Below, piece after piece: positions 9,401 to 15,555 of a stretch of 27,162 bases of DNA. Under the pieces are notes generated by a model. It ran no database searches. It was given only the letters and a program-made list of their open reading frames with translations, and was not told where the DNA came from. A program made the position numbers and the translations under genes. Source of the DNA: JACRPZ01 sp040758255 (lineage in GTDB: Bacteria > Nitrospirota > Thermodesulfovibrionia > UBA6902); assembly GCA_040758255.1 (NCBI GenBank), contig JBFLVX010000017.1, positions 1 to 27,162 on the forward strand, in the 5' to 3' direction. Position 1 is the first letter of the stretch. The number at the start of each line of letters is the position of its first letter.

Positions 9401-9585
9401 GCGCTTGCCATAGTCTCCGGACTGGCGCCCGGCAGATTGGAGGTCACCTGAATTGTCGGGAAGTCAATAGTCGGCAGATCATTTACCGGAAGCAAACGAT
9501 ATGCAAAAATACCGAATATCATCACAGCCAGCATAACGAGGCTGGTCATGATCGGCCGTTTTATGAAAAGCTCTGAGATGTTCAT
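6472..9585 (-). CDS. RND multidrug efflux pump, HAE1 family (MdtB/MdtC/AcrB-like)
   Basis: A 1037-residue inner-membrane proton/drug antiporter with 12 transmembrane helices and two large periplasmic loops. The N-terminus MNISELFIKRPIMTSLVMLA is followed by LPTIDFPTIQV, typical of the MdtB/MdtC branch. The proton-relay Asp pair is present in TM4 (GFVVDDAIVMLENI, about residues 405-418), and the partner Lys in TM10 (GIVKKNAIMMIDFAL). Length matches the family (about 1030-1050). It pumps hydrophobic compounds from the inner membrane or periplasm into a TolC channel. The matching adaptor gene lies upstream (9688-10812) and the channel gene downstream (5150-6397). There is only one RND gene, so the trimer is probably homomeric, unlike MdtBC. 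The ribosome binding site is weak. Its last codons lie in a 9-bp tandem repeat. Confidence 0.95.
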   Translation of the reverse strand: MNISELFIKRPIMTSLVMLAVMIFGIFAYRLLPVNDLPTIDFPTIQVTSNLPGASPETMASAVATPLERQFSTISGVDSMTSTNGQGVSIITLQFSLDRNIDAAAQDVQAAISKAARQLPQDMPNPPSYQKVNPADSPVLYLALSSPAMPLSQVNEYADTIISPRISMIKGVAQVLVYGSQKYAVRVQLDPMALAYRKIGIDEVAAALARWNVNLPTGGLQGERQAFTIQASGQLYNAEAFKPMIVSYRNNSPVRLQDIAKVTDSVENDKIAAWYNAEGKSTRAIVLAIQRQPGTNTIEVVDSIKRQLPDFRKQLPSSVQMNTLFDRSESIRASVTDVKFTLLLTIALVILVIFLFLRNVSATVIPSLALPLSIVGTFAAMYVLNFSVNNITLMALTLSVGFVVDDAIVMLENIVRHMEHGEKPMDAALRGSKEIGFTILSMTLSLVAVFIPVLFMGGMLGRMLHEFAVTITFAILISGVVSLTLTPMLGSRFLKPHAEAKHGRLYNMMERFFDGMRNLYEHTLKVTLRYRRATVFVTLIMTAATIWLFIIMPTGLLPPDDIGGIIGITEGAQGVSFEEMKRHQKQLADIVLQDPNVEAFMSAVGAGGSRVASNGGFMFMKLKSRHDRKMNADQIIQGLRPKVMSVPGIFMFMQNPPPIRLEATISKAQYQFVLQSPDTEELYRNAAAFESKLRGLPMLQDVTSDLQIKNPQVNLEIERDRAASLGVTAQQLEDSLYSAYGTRQVSTIYSPANQYKVIMELEPMYQTDPSALGLLYLRSSTNQLVPLSSLATLKKGLGPLSINHLGQITSVTVSFNLKPGAPLGDAVKAIEKEAASLPASITTGFQGTAQVYQASTKGLAMLLILAIVVIYIVLGILYESYIHPLTILSGLPAAGFGALITLLIFGKDLNLYSFVGIIMLVGIVKKNAIMMIDFALEAERTGHKSPIDAIYEGALVRFRPIMMTTMAALMGTLPIAIGVGASGDSRRSLGLAVVGGLVVSQLLTLYITPVVYYYMDKFQEKVGRRIKTLKGEKVQTV

Positions 9586-9600
9586 TTTCTTAAATTGTTA

Positions 9601-9679
9601 ATCCGCAGATTACTCAGATTTACGCAGATTTTTTATTGCGTTGTGTTGTTAATCTATATCATCTGTGAAATCTGTGGAT
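9601..9679. repeat. Dispersed-type element with imperfect terminal inverted repeats
   Basis: A 79-base unit whose ends ATCCGCAGATT (9601-9611) and AATCTGTGGAT (9669-9679) are inverted copies with one G-T mismatch. Inside are two further CAGATT motifs. It occupies nearly all of the gap between the RND adaptor and pump genes. Similar ATCCGCAGATT/AATCTGTGGAT sequences are common dispersed repeats in bacterial genomes, but a copy number cannot be obtained from this window. Confidence 0.6.
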
Positions 9680-9687
9680 GAATTGCC

Positions 9688-10812
9688 TTATTTGTTGCCT
9701 TCAGTATTTTTTATTTCCACTTTTGCTCCCGGCACAAGACGGAGTTGTCCGTCTGTCACAACTTTTTCATCTCCCTTAAGGCCGGCTGCGATAACAGCTT
9801 CGTCATTGATCGTCCTGTCAACTTCAACAGGAAGCTGTTCAACAGTAAGATCATCTTTTACAACAAATATATACTGCCCCTGCTGTCCCGTCTGGACCGC
9901 CTGCGAGGGAAGAACTATCGCATCGGTCTGAGTGGTGAATATCACATTAACGCTCACGAACAATCCCGGCCAGAGCCTTTTTTCCTGATTGGCAAAAGTT
10001 GCCTTTAATTTAATAGTCCCGGTCGCGGGATCCACGGCATTGTCCACAAAAGTAAGTACACCCACTGCAGGGTTGGCGTTATCCTTTCCAATAACAGCCT
10101 CGACTTTAACCTTTCCTGCAGCCATATATTTTTTGATTTCAGATAGGGACTTATCAGGAATTGAAAAAACCACATAGATGGGCTGGATCTGATTGATAAC
10201 CACCATGGAGCTGTCCGCATTGGCCTTGATAAGATTACCCTCGTAAGAGATTAGGCTTCCCGTCCGGCCTGAAAGCGGAGAGGAAATAGAGCAGTATTTC
10301 AATTGAAGCTGTGCATTCTCAAGAGCAGCCTTATCCGCGCTCACCGCGGCTTCAAGGGCAGCAGAGTTTGTGCGTATCTGATCATATTGTTCCTGCGCAA
10401 CATAGCCTTTTTTCACAAGGTCTTCATATCGGCTCACTTGCACACGTGCATTTTCCAGTTGCGCAGTCTCTTTAGCAAGGTTTGCTTCCGCCTGTTTCAG
10501 CGCGGTTTCGTAAGGACGGGGATCAATGGTGAATAGAAGATCGCCTTTCTTCACGTCCTGGCCTTCCTTAAAATGGACGCGCATTAGCGTCCCGCCCACC
10601 TGAGATTTAATCCCAACCGTTGAGTAGGCTTCCACATTGCCGATGGCATGAATCTGCACGGGAACATCTTTCTTAATTACGGGGGCAACCGTTACAGGAA
10701 CGGTCATGCTTTTTAACGCTTGCCGCGGTTTCTCTTTTGAACATGAGGGGATAAACAGCATGCAGCAGACAGATAAAATTAAACAGCAGCTAATTAATAA
10801 AATCCTTTTCAT
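9688..10812 (-). CDS. RND efflux periplasmic adaptor (MdtA/AcrA-like lipoprotein)
   Basis: A 374-residue membrane fusion protein. An N-terminal hydrophobic segment ends at a probable lipidation site (IPSC, Cys24). The first lipoyl half (GIKSQVGGTLMRVHFKEGQ), a coiled-coil hairpin (about 90-160), the second half (SISSPLSGRTGSLISYEGN) and a beta-barrel with LWPGLFVSVNV follow. The C-terminal region has IVLPSQAVQTGQQGQYIFVV, typical of MdtA/MexE-type adaptors. It would link the RND pump at 6472-9585 to the TolC-like channel. The ATG at 10812 is preferred over the one five codons earlier because GGGAGA lies at the right distance upstream. It is the first gene of the six-gene efflux block. No local regulator gene is visible next to it. 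Confidence 0.93.
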   Translation of the reverse strand: MKRILLISCCLILSVCCMLFIPSCSKEKPRQALKSMTVPVTVAPVIKKDVPVQIHAIGNVEAYSTVGIKSQVGGTLMRVHFKEGQDVKKGDLLFTIDPRPYETALKQAEANLAKETAQLENARVQVSRYEDLVKKGYVAQEQYDQIRTNSAALEAAVSADKAALENAQLQLKYCSISSPLSGRTGSLISYEGNLIKANADSSMVVINQIQPIYVVFSIPDKSLSEIKKYMAAGKVKVEAVIGKDNANPAVGVLTFVDNAVDPATGTIKLKATFANQEKRLWPGLFVSVNVIFTTQTDAIVLPSQAVQTGQQGQYIFVVKDDLTVEQLPVEVDRTINDEAVIAAGLKGDEKVVTDGQLRLVPGAKVEIKNTEGNK

Positions 10813-10843
10813 TAATATATCTCCCATTTGTTAGATATAAACT

Positions 10844-10865
10844 CCCCTCCTTTGTTAAGGAGGGG
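10844..10865. repeat. REP-like palindrome in a 260-base gap
   Basis: CCCCTCCTT and AAGGAGGGG pair perfectly as a 9-bp stem around a TGTT loop, followed by TAGGGGTGGT. It lies between the divergent RND adaptor and DUF5655 genes. Such CCCCTCC/GGAGGGG palindromes followed by TAGGGGTGG are widespread dispersed repeats. The rest of the gap (10866-11074) is AT-rich and must hold the promoters of both genes, but I see no convincing -35/-10 pair. Confidence 0.6.
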
Positions 10866-11074
10866 TAGGGGTGGTAGTTTTAGTGCCGTCTTGAGCGCAA
10901 TCCGAAATTTGACGTTAACATCATTAAAAATCTTCCCGCTCTACGCTTTAATTTTACCTGAAAAATGGAATATCTGCATCTTCTTTTTTATAAAAATGTT
11001 TGATTATTTTCATTTGCAGGGCTATAATTTTCCAAAAAGTGGGGTAAGCATAAAAATAACTGTTGGGCTTCAAA

Positions 11075-11500
11075 ATGTACAATAAGAGCAAAGAAATGTG
11101 GAAATGCCCAAAGTGCGGGCATCGATTCTTGCGCCCCAATCACACCCATTCATGCGGACGCTACAAGATTGGCGAACACTGGATAGGGAAATCGAAATCA
11201 GCAAGACAACTGTACAAGGAATTCAGGAACCTTGTTACTTCGTGCGGCCAAGTTACCGTATACGCGCAGAAGACCGGAATCATATTTCATTTGAAACGCC
11301 GATTTGCCTTGGTTGTCATCCGCAAAAACTGGATAGACGTCGCGTTGTGCCTATGGAAGCCAAGAAAACACCCCACCTTGATGAAGATCGAGTATTTTGG
11401 GGGTAGGTGCCACAGGCATTGGTTCAGGGTCACACGGTCAGAAGACATGAATCCAGCGTTCTTGAAACTACTCAGGGAATCGTGCGAAGTTGGGTGCTAA
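11075..11500 (+). CDS. DUF5655 domain protein with N-terminal zinc-ribbon motif
   Basis: A 141-residue soluble protein. It begins with WKCPKCGHRFLRPNHTHSCG: a CPxC pair plus a later HxC that look like a small metal-binding knuckle. The DUF5655 pattern follows: an IGKSKSARQLYKEF helix, GQVTVYAQKTGIIFHLKRRFALVVIRKNWIDVAL strands, and a C-terminal basic region. DUF5655 proteins have no established biochemical role. The start is uncertain: ATG at 11075, ATG at 11096 (immediately before WKCP) and TTG at 11063 are all in frame, and none has a strong Shine-Dalgarno sequence. The gene stands alone, divergent from the efflux block and convergent with arsM. The family call is by motif recall and moderately sure. 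Confidence 0.75.
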   Translation: MYNKSKEMWKCPKCGHRFLRPNHTHSCGRYKIGEHWIGKSKSARQLYKEFRNLVTSCGQVTVYAQKTGIIFHLKRRFALVVIRKNWIDVALCLWKPRKHPTLMKIEYFGGRCHRHWFRVTRSEDMNPAFLKLLRESCEVGC

Positions 11501-11601
11501 AGACCATGCCGCCGAACTATGCAGATAGATACTACGTTCCCACTCGCTTCGTTCGTTATTGCTTTTATTAATCCTTAACATTGCAGTCCCATCGTATTCC
11601 C

Positions 11602-12402
11602 TCATTTCCGTCCTTCAATATAAACGCTGACCACGTAATCATCGAGGGATTCATCTTTCTTCAGGCTGTCTAAAATAGCCCTGCCTATAGGGTCTTTTGT
11701 GTCCGGGTCAATGCAGGCGGAAGTTCCTTTGACGGTTATTTTGACATTCTTAAATCCCGCTCCCTGCACTAATTTTTTATAATCTTCAACAAGCACTGCT
11801 CCGCCTACACAGCCGATATAAGCCTCCATGCTCTTCTGAATTTTTCTCGGAAGACTTTTCTTAAGGGCGATATCCGATATCGCAATCCTGCCGCCGGGTT
11901 TTAAAACCCTCTTGATCTCATGGAAGACCCTTTCTTTATCAGATGATAGATTGATGACGCAATTGGAAATAACAACATCCGCTGTTCTGTCTCCGGCAGG
12001 GATATTCTCTATCTCGCCGAGCCTGAAATCCACATTCAAGTATTTTCCTTTAAGGGCATTCTCTCTTGCCTTCTCGATCATCTCAGGTGTCATATCCACA
12101 CCGATCACCTTGCCGGACTTACCGACATTCTTCGCAGCCAAAAAAGAGTCAAAGCCCGCGCCTGAGCCGAGATCAAGAACCGTCTCGCCTTTTTTAAGGC
12201 TCGCCAATGCTGTCGGGTTCCCGCAGCTAAGGCCCAAGTTGGCATCAACAGGAATGACATTTAATTCTTTCTCCGAATAACCTATACCTTTTGCAAATTC
12301 CCTGGCGTCCGGGCCACAGGTACCGCATCCGCAGCCTTTTTGCTCTTTTGCTATCCTGCCGTATGACTCTCTCACAACCTTTTTGATCTCAATCTTTTTC
12401 AT
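11602..12402 (-). CDS. arsM: Arsenite S-adenosylmethionine methyltransferase
   Basis: A 266-residue enzyme that methylates arsenite to volatile or less reactive methylarsenicals using SAM. The SAM-binding motif is VLDLGSGAGFDSFLAA (residues 75-90), with the acidic ribose-binding residue in GVDMTP. The three Cys expected to bind As(III) are present: Cys60 in SCGNP, Cys148 in ISNCVINL and Cys198 in YIGCVGGA. An extra Cys cluster CGCGTC (24-29) lies near the N-terminus. The ATG at 12402 is chosen because AGGAGG lies ten bases upstream; a longer open frame to 12582 runs over the start of the divergent gene and is rejected. No arsR, arsB or acr3 is next to it, so it looks like a stand-alone arsM. 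The family call is firm; arsenic as substrate rests on the Cys set. Confidence 0.9.
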   Translation of the reverse strand: MKKIEIKKVVRESYGRIAKEQKGCGCGTCGPDAREFAKGIGYSEKELNVIPVDANLGLSCGNPTALASLKKGETVLDLGSGAGFDSFLAAKNVGKSGKVIGVDMTPEMIEKARENALKGKYLNVDFRLGEIENIPAGDRTADVVISNCVINLSSDKERVFHEIKRVLKPGGRIAISDIALKKSLPRKIQKSMEAYIGCVGGAVLVEDYKKLVQGAGFKNVKITVKGTSACIDPDTKDPIGRAILDSLKKDESLDDYVVSVYIEGRK

Positions 12403-12489
12403 TATTGAATGCCTCCTGGCGTCTTTAATTACGCCTTCATATATAGATAGCTTTGCCGTATCAGCAGTTTGAAATTTACGGATACTCAA

Positions 12490-12529
12490 TGTTAACATAC
12501 TTAGCGTTTCCCGCTGAAATCTGTTAACA
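12490..12529. promoter_or_regulatory. Paired TGTTAACA palindromes in the arsM/DUF1015 divergent gap
   Basis: Two identical 8-base palindromes TGTTAACA (12490-12497 and 12522-12529) start 32 bases apart, close to three helical turns, so they face the same side of the DNA. A short AGCG/CGCT inverted pair lies between them. They sit in the only intergenic space between two divergent genes. They may be operator half-sites; no regulator is identified. Confidence 0.35.
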
Positions 12530-12544
12530 ACCGGTAATCTCATT

Positions 12545-13813
12545 ATGGCTGAAGTAATTCCATTTAAAGGCATACTGTACAATCCTGAGAAGGTGAATGC
12601 CGGGCTTGTAACGGCGCCGCCTTACGATGTGATCACGCCTGAGCATAAAGAAGAACTTTACAAAAAAGATCCCCGCAATATTATCCGCATTGATTTCGGC
12701 AAGGACAGCGACGATGATAACGAGAATGAAAACCGGTATACAAGGGCCTCAAAACATCTCTCGAACTGGCTTGAAGAAGGCGCTTTAATACGCGATCAGG
12801 AACCCTCGTTCTATTGTTATGAGATAAGCTATGTGATAAACAGCCAGCCGAAAAAGACGAGAGGGGTTTTAGGCGCGGTAAAGATCGAAGAGCTGGGAAC
12901 AGGCAGGATTCATCCCCACGAAATGACCTACTCAAAACCGAAGTCAGACAGGCTTAATATACTCAGATATTGTCAGGCAAATACCAGCCCTATCTTCTCT
13001 CTCTACAGCAGTGTTGAAAAACGCACTTCATCTATCCTTGAAAATATTGCCAGAGAAAAACCGTTTATTGAAGCAAAGAACGGAGACGGTTTTTTGCACC
13101 GCCTTTGGAAGATAAGCGGCAGAACAGCGATTGAAACAATAAAAAAAGAGATGTCGGATAAGGATATCTTTATTGCTGACGGCCATCACCGGTATGAGAC
13201 CTCTCTGAAGTTCAAGAAAGAGATGGAGGAGAAAGGGCTTGCTAAGACAGGAAGTGAGCCTTTTAATTACACACTGATGTTTCTTGCAAACATGGAAGAC
13301 GACGGATTGACGCTCCTTCCAACGCACAGGATAGTTGAAGTGGATTCAAACATCAACATAAAAGAGACTCTCAAGAAATATTTTGACATACAGAAGATAA
13401 GCGCGCCCGGCGTATCCGAAGAAGAGACGCGGCATCAGATGTTTGAGGCGATGCAAAAGAAGGCGCACTCATTCGGCATGTTCCTTACAAACTCAAATAA
13501 CTATTACGCTCTCTCAGTTAACGGATTGAAAATGGATTTAGAGATGCCGGAGTGCTTAAGAGGCCTTGATGTTACGGTGCTTCACAAGCTGATATTTGAG
13601 AAGCTGTTAAATATAGAGCATTATGAATATGAGATGGACGCCAATATTGCCGTTGAAAGGGCCAGGAAGGGCTCCTTCGAGGCGGTCTTCTTTCTGAATC
13701 CAACAAGGATTCATGATGTCAAAGAAGTTGCCCTCGCAGGCGAAAGAATGCCGCCTAAATCAACCTACTTTTATCCGAAGCTCCTTACAGGAATGGTCAT
13801 CTACAAGTTTTAG
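12545..13813 (+). CDS. DUF1015 family protein
   Basis: A 422-residue soluble protein matching DUF1015 along its whole length. The N-terminus has IPFKGILYNPEKV followed by TAPPYDVI. The conserved HPHEMT motif lies near residue 122, and DGHHRYET near residues 210-217 is the family's most characteristic sequence. The function is not established. The family is often found beside serine-biosynthesis genes, which are absent here. The start is fixed by homology at ATG 12545. There is no clear Shine-Dalgarno sequence, so the transcript may be leaderless or nearly so. The upstream space is shared with divergent arsM. The methyltransferase gene follows after 17 bases, so they are probably one transcript. 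The family call is strong. Confidence 0.88.
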   Translation: MAEVIPFKGILYNPEKVNAGLVTAPPYDVITPEHKEELYKKDPRNIIRIDFGKDSDDDNENENRYTRASKHLSNWLEEGALIRDQEPSFYCYEISYVINSQPKKTRGVLGAVKIEELGTGRIHPHEMTYSKPKSDRLNILRYCQANTSPIFSLYSSVEKRTSSILENIAREKPFIEAKNGDGFLHRLWKISGRTAIETIKKEMSDKDIFIADGHHRYETSLKFKKEMEEKGLAKTGSEPFNYTLMFLANMEDDGLTLLPTHRIVEVDSNINIKETLKKYFDIQKISAPGVSEEETRHQMFEAMQKKAHSFGMFLTNSNNYYALSVNGLKMDLEMPECLRGLDVTVLHKLIFEKLLNIEHYEYEMDANIAVERARKGSFEAVFFLNPTRIHDVKEVALAGERMPPKSTYFYPKLLTGMVIYKF

Positions 13814-13830
13814 CCTGCTAAGTAATAAGG

Positions 13831-14484
13831 ATGTTTAATAACCTGAAACAGCGATTTGGAGTATGGTGCATCAGGAATATCCAGAAGTACGGCCCTCACA
13901 GAGTCAGTGTTCATGGGAAGGCATTTGAGATCTCCGAGGAGGTCTTTAATCCGAGATATTACATTACAAGCGAATTTATGGCAAGGCACATAAATGCCTC
14001 GCCTGAAGATAAAGTGCTGGATATGGGGACAGGCTCCGGGATTCAGGCAATTACAGCAGCTCAAAGAGGATGCAGGGTTGTTGCGGTTGATATTAATCCC
14101 GAGGCAGTGAAATGTGCGAAAAGGAACGCGGAACTCAACGGCGTAGAGGAGAGGGTTTCAGTCTTGCAGGGCGACCTCTTCTCTCCTCTGAGCAAAGATG
14201 GGAGGTTTGATATAATCCTCTTCACTCCGCCGTATCTTAAAGGTTTTGTAAAGACGTATTTCGACCATGCGCTCTTTGACCATAACAAAACGCTTGCGAA
14301 GAGATTTTTTACGGACGCGAAAAAGCACCTTAAAGCGAACGGATACGTGCAGATGATCTATTCATCAATCGCAGATCCTGATAAGATATTAAATATATCA
14401 GTTGAACTTGGCTGGAGGCATACGACCTTAGCACGCAAGAAAAAGGTATTTGAAGAGTTTATAATCTACAAGCTGACAAGGTGA
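13831..14484 (+). CDS. Class I SAM-dependent methyltransferase, HemK/PrmC-like
   Basis: A 217-residue protein with a Rossmann-type methyltransferase fold. Motif I is VLDMGTGSGIQAITAAQRG (about residues 64-82), followed by VVAVDINPEAVKCAKRNAELNG and QGDLFSPL. Motif IV is FTPPYL, a variant of the N/D-PPY motif used by enzymes that methylate amide or exocyclic nitrogen atoms (HemK/PrmC for release-factor Gln, N6-adenine and 23S guanine methylases). It lacks the N-terminal helical domain of PrmC, so it resembles the shorter HemK2-like type. The likely substrate is a protein Gln or RNA base, but this is not shown. It follows the DUF1015 gene by 17 bases, and AAGG lies directly before its ATG. The fold is sure; the substrate is unknown. 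Confidence 0.82.
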   Translation: MFNNLKQRFGVWCIRNIQKYGPHRVSVHGKAFEISEEVFNPRYYITSEFMARHINASPEDKVLDMGTGSGIQAITAAQRGCRVVAVDINPEAVKCAKRNAELNGVEERVSVLQGDLFSPLSKDGRFDIILFTPPYLKGFVKTYFDHALFDHNKTLAKRFFTDAKKHLKANGYVQMIYSSIADPDKILNISVELGWRHTTLARKKKVFEEFIIYKLTR

Positions 14485-14508
14485 TCTAATAAAGGAGCAG
14501 ACTGCGTT

Positions 14509-14994
14509 ATGAAGATAGGATTGATCTCGGATTCACATGACCATCTGGAGAATATAAAAAAGAGCGTGAAGGTCTTTAAAGATAATAAGGTTGACCTGGT
14601 AATTCATCTTGGCGATTATGTAAACCCTAACTCTGTCCTGGCATTTAAAGGGCTGAAACTGACAGGCATATTCGGTAATAATGACGGCGACAAATTCAGG
14701 CTGATTAACGCCTTTAACACTATCGGCGGCGATATAAAGGGCGATTTCTACGAGTTTGAAGAGGATGGTTTAAAATTTGCCTGCTACCACGGTACAGAGT
14801 GGCAACTGAAGAATTCGCTTATTGAATGCGGAAAATATGATGTTGTCATGTGCGGGCACACGCATGAATACATAAGCAAGAAGGCGGGTGATACGCTTGT
14901 TCTGAACCCGGGGACATCGCACGGCTTCATGGGGAAAGCGACCGTTATGGTTTTTGACACATTAACAAGGAAGAGCGAATTTATCAGTCTTTAG
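14509..14994 (+). CDS. YfcE/MJ0936-type metallophosphoesterase
   Basis: A 161-residue single-domain calcineurin-like phosphodiesterase. All metal-binding motifs are visible: SDSH (Asp8, His10), HLGD (Asp36), GNND (residues 56-59), YHG (His94) and GHTH (116-119). Relatives bind two Mn or Ni ions and cleave phosphodiesters such as bis-p-nitrophenyl phosphate or 2',3'-cyclic nucleotides; the natural substrate is mostly unknown. AAAGGAG lies 11 bases before the ATG, giving a secure start. It lies 24 bases after the methyltransferase gene and probably ends that transcript. Its stop TAG shares its last base with a CRISPR-repeat-like sequence, marking the edge of the AT-rich island that follows. Confidence 0.9.
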   Translation: MKIGLISDSHDHLENIKKSVKVFKDNKVDLVIHLGDYVNPNSVLAFKGLKLTGIFGNNDGDKFRLINAFNTIGGDIKGDFYEFEEDGLKFACYHGTEWQLKNSLIECGKYDVVMCGHTHEYISKKAGDTLVLNPGTSHGFMGKATVMVFDTLTRKSEFISL

Positions 14995-15025
14995 TTTCAA
15001 TCCACGCGCACGCGCAAAGCGCGAA
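14994..15025. repeat. Lone CRISPR-repeat-like 32-mer
   Basis: The first 16 bases, GTTTCAATCCACGCGC, match the conserved end of type I-C-like repeats (read in reverse). The following 16 are a GC-rich run with the expected length and the ending GCGCGAA. A short hairpin CGCGC-AAA-GCGCG lies inside (15010-15022). There is no second copy, spacer or cas gene in the window, so this is not an array. Confidence 0.4.
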
Positions 15026-15070
15026 AATTAATAAACTCCCACATTCTGAAATAAGATAGCATAGTATAAA

Positions 15071-15087
15071 CTTTGGAATCTGACCCC
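15071..15087 (-). repeat. REP-like GGGGTCAGATTCC sequence
   Basis: Read on the minus strand, this is GGGGTCAGATTCCAAAG, continuing into TTTATACTATGC. The GGGGTCAGATTCC type of sequence is often found near REP-associated tyrosine transposase genes (RAYT, Y1 family). No transposase is present here. It abuts the decayed 3' end of the mqnC remnant. Confidence 0.45.
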
Positions 15088-15121
15088 ATGCATTTACTGA
15101 ATGTGAATTGGGAATCTCTCT

Positions 15122-15442
15122 TTAAATGCTCTTCAGAAGGTCAACATAGCAATCAATATCAAGTTTGTGATGAAGCCCCCCTGTATCAATATCTGCGTCC
15201 CGCCGCGCGATGGTCTCCTTTATCTTATTGAAGAGTTTTCGTCTGCTTAGAACATACGCCTCAGGATCTTCTTCATTTCTATAGAATGCGTAGAATTTGC
15301 ACTTGTTGATACAGACATTGGTGTAATTGATATTGCGGTCAATGATGAATGAAACGATTCCTTCGGGATGGAGTTTCTTCCTAACATTATCAGCCATCTG
15401 GCCAAGACCTAAAAGATCAGCAGATTTGAAGAGGGTTAAGGC
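15122..15442 (-). pseudogene. mqnC: Decayed fragment of mqnC (cyclic dehypoxanthine futalosine synthase)
   Basis: MqnC is a radical SAM enzyme of the futalosine menaquinone pathway, normally about 350-370 residues. Only the N-terminal third remains. The frame reads ALTLFKSADLLGLGQ, then HPEGIVSFIIDRNINYTNVC and SRRKLFNKIKETIA, then GGLHHKLDIDCYVDLLKSI, clearly the MqnC pattern. The radical SAM CX3CX2C motif reads CINKCKFY: the third Cys is replaced by Tyr (codon at 15290-15292 TAC instead of TGC), which would destroy the 4Fe-4S site. There is an in-frame stop upstream at 15449-15451 and a TAA at 15122. After that TAA the frame continues as REIPN, as expected for MqnC, for a few codons before homology is lost at the REP-like sequence. 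A further short deletion has removed the residues before GGLHH. Almost certainly non-functional. Confidence 0.85.
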
Positions 15443-15555
15443 ATTTTTTTAGTTATTCGGTGCATTTATCTACTGAAAAACTTTGTCATTGATCGCCGGG
15501 CATTATCAATATTCTGAAGCTTACTGACTTCGCAAATTTTAATATTCAGACGTAA

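Noticed and set aside
12403..12582. 60-residue N-terminal extension of ArsM
   Set aside because: It runs over the divergent DUF1015 start and has no family counterpart; AGGAGG before 12402 fixes the start.
14994..15025. CRISPR array
   Set aside because: Only one repeat-like unit, no spacer and no second copy within the window, and no cas genes; reported only as an orphan repeat-like sequence.
15122..15397. 91-residue reading as a functional radical SAM protein
   Set aside because: The third Cys of the cluster motif is lost and only the N-terminal third of MqnC is left, so it is called a pseudogene.
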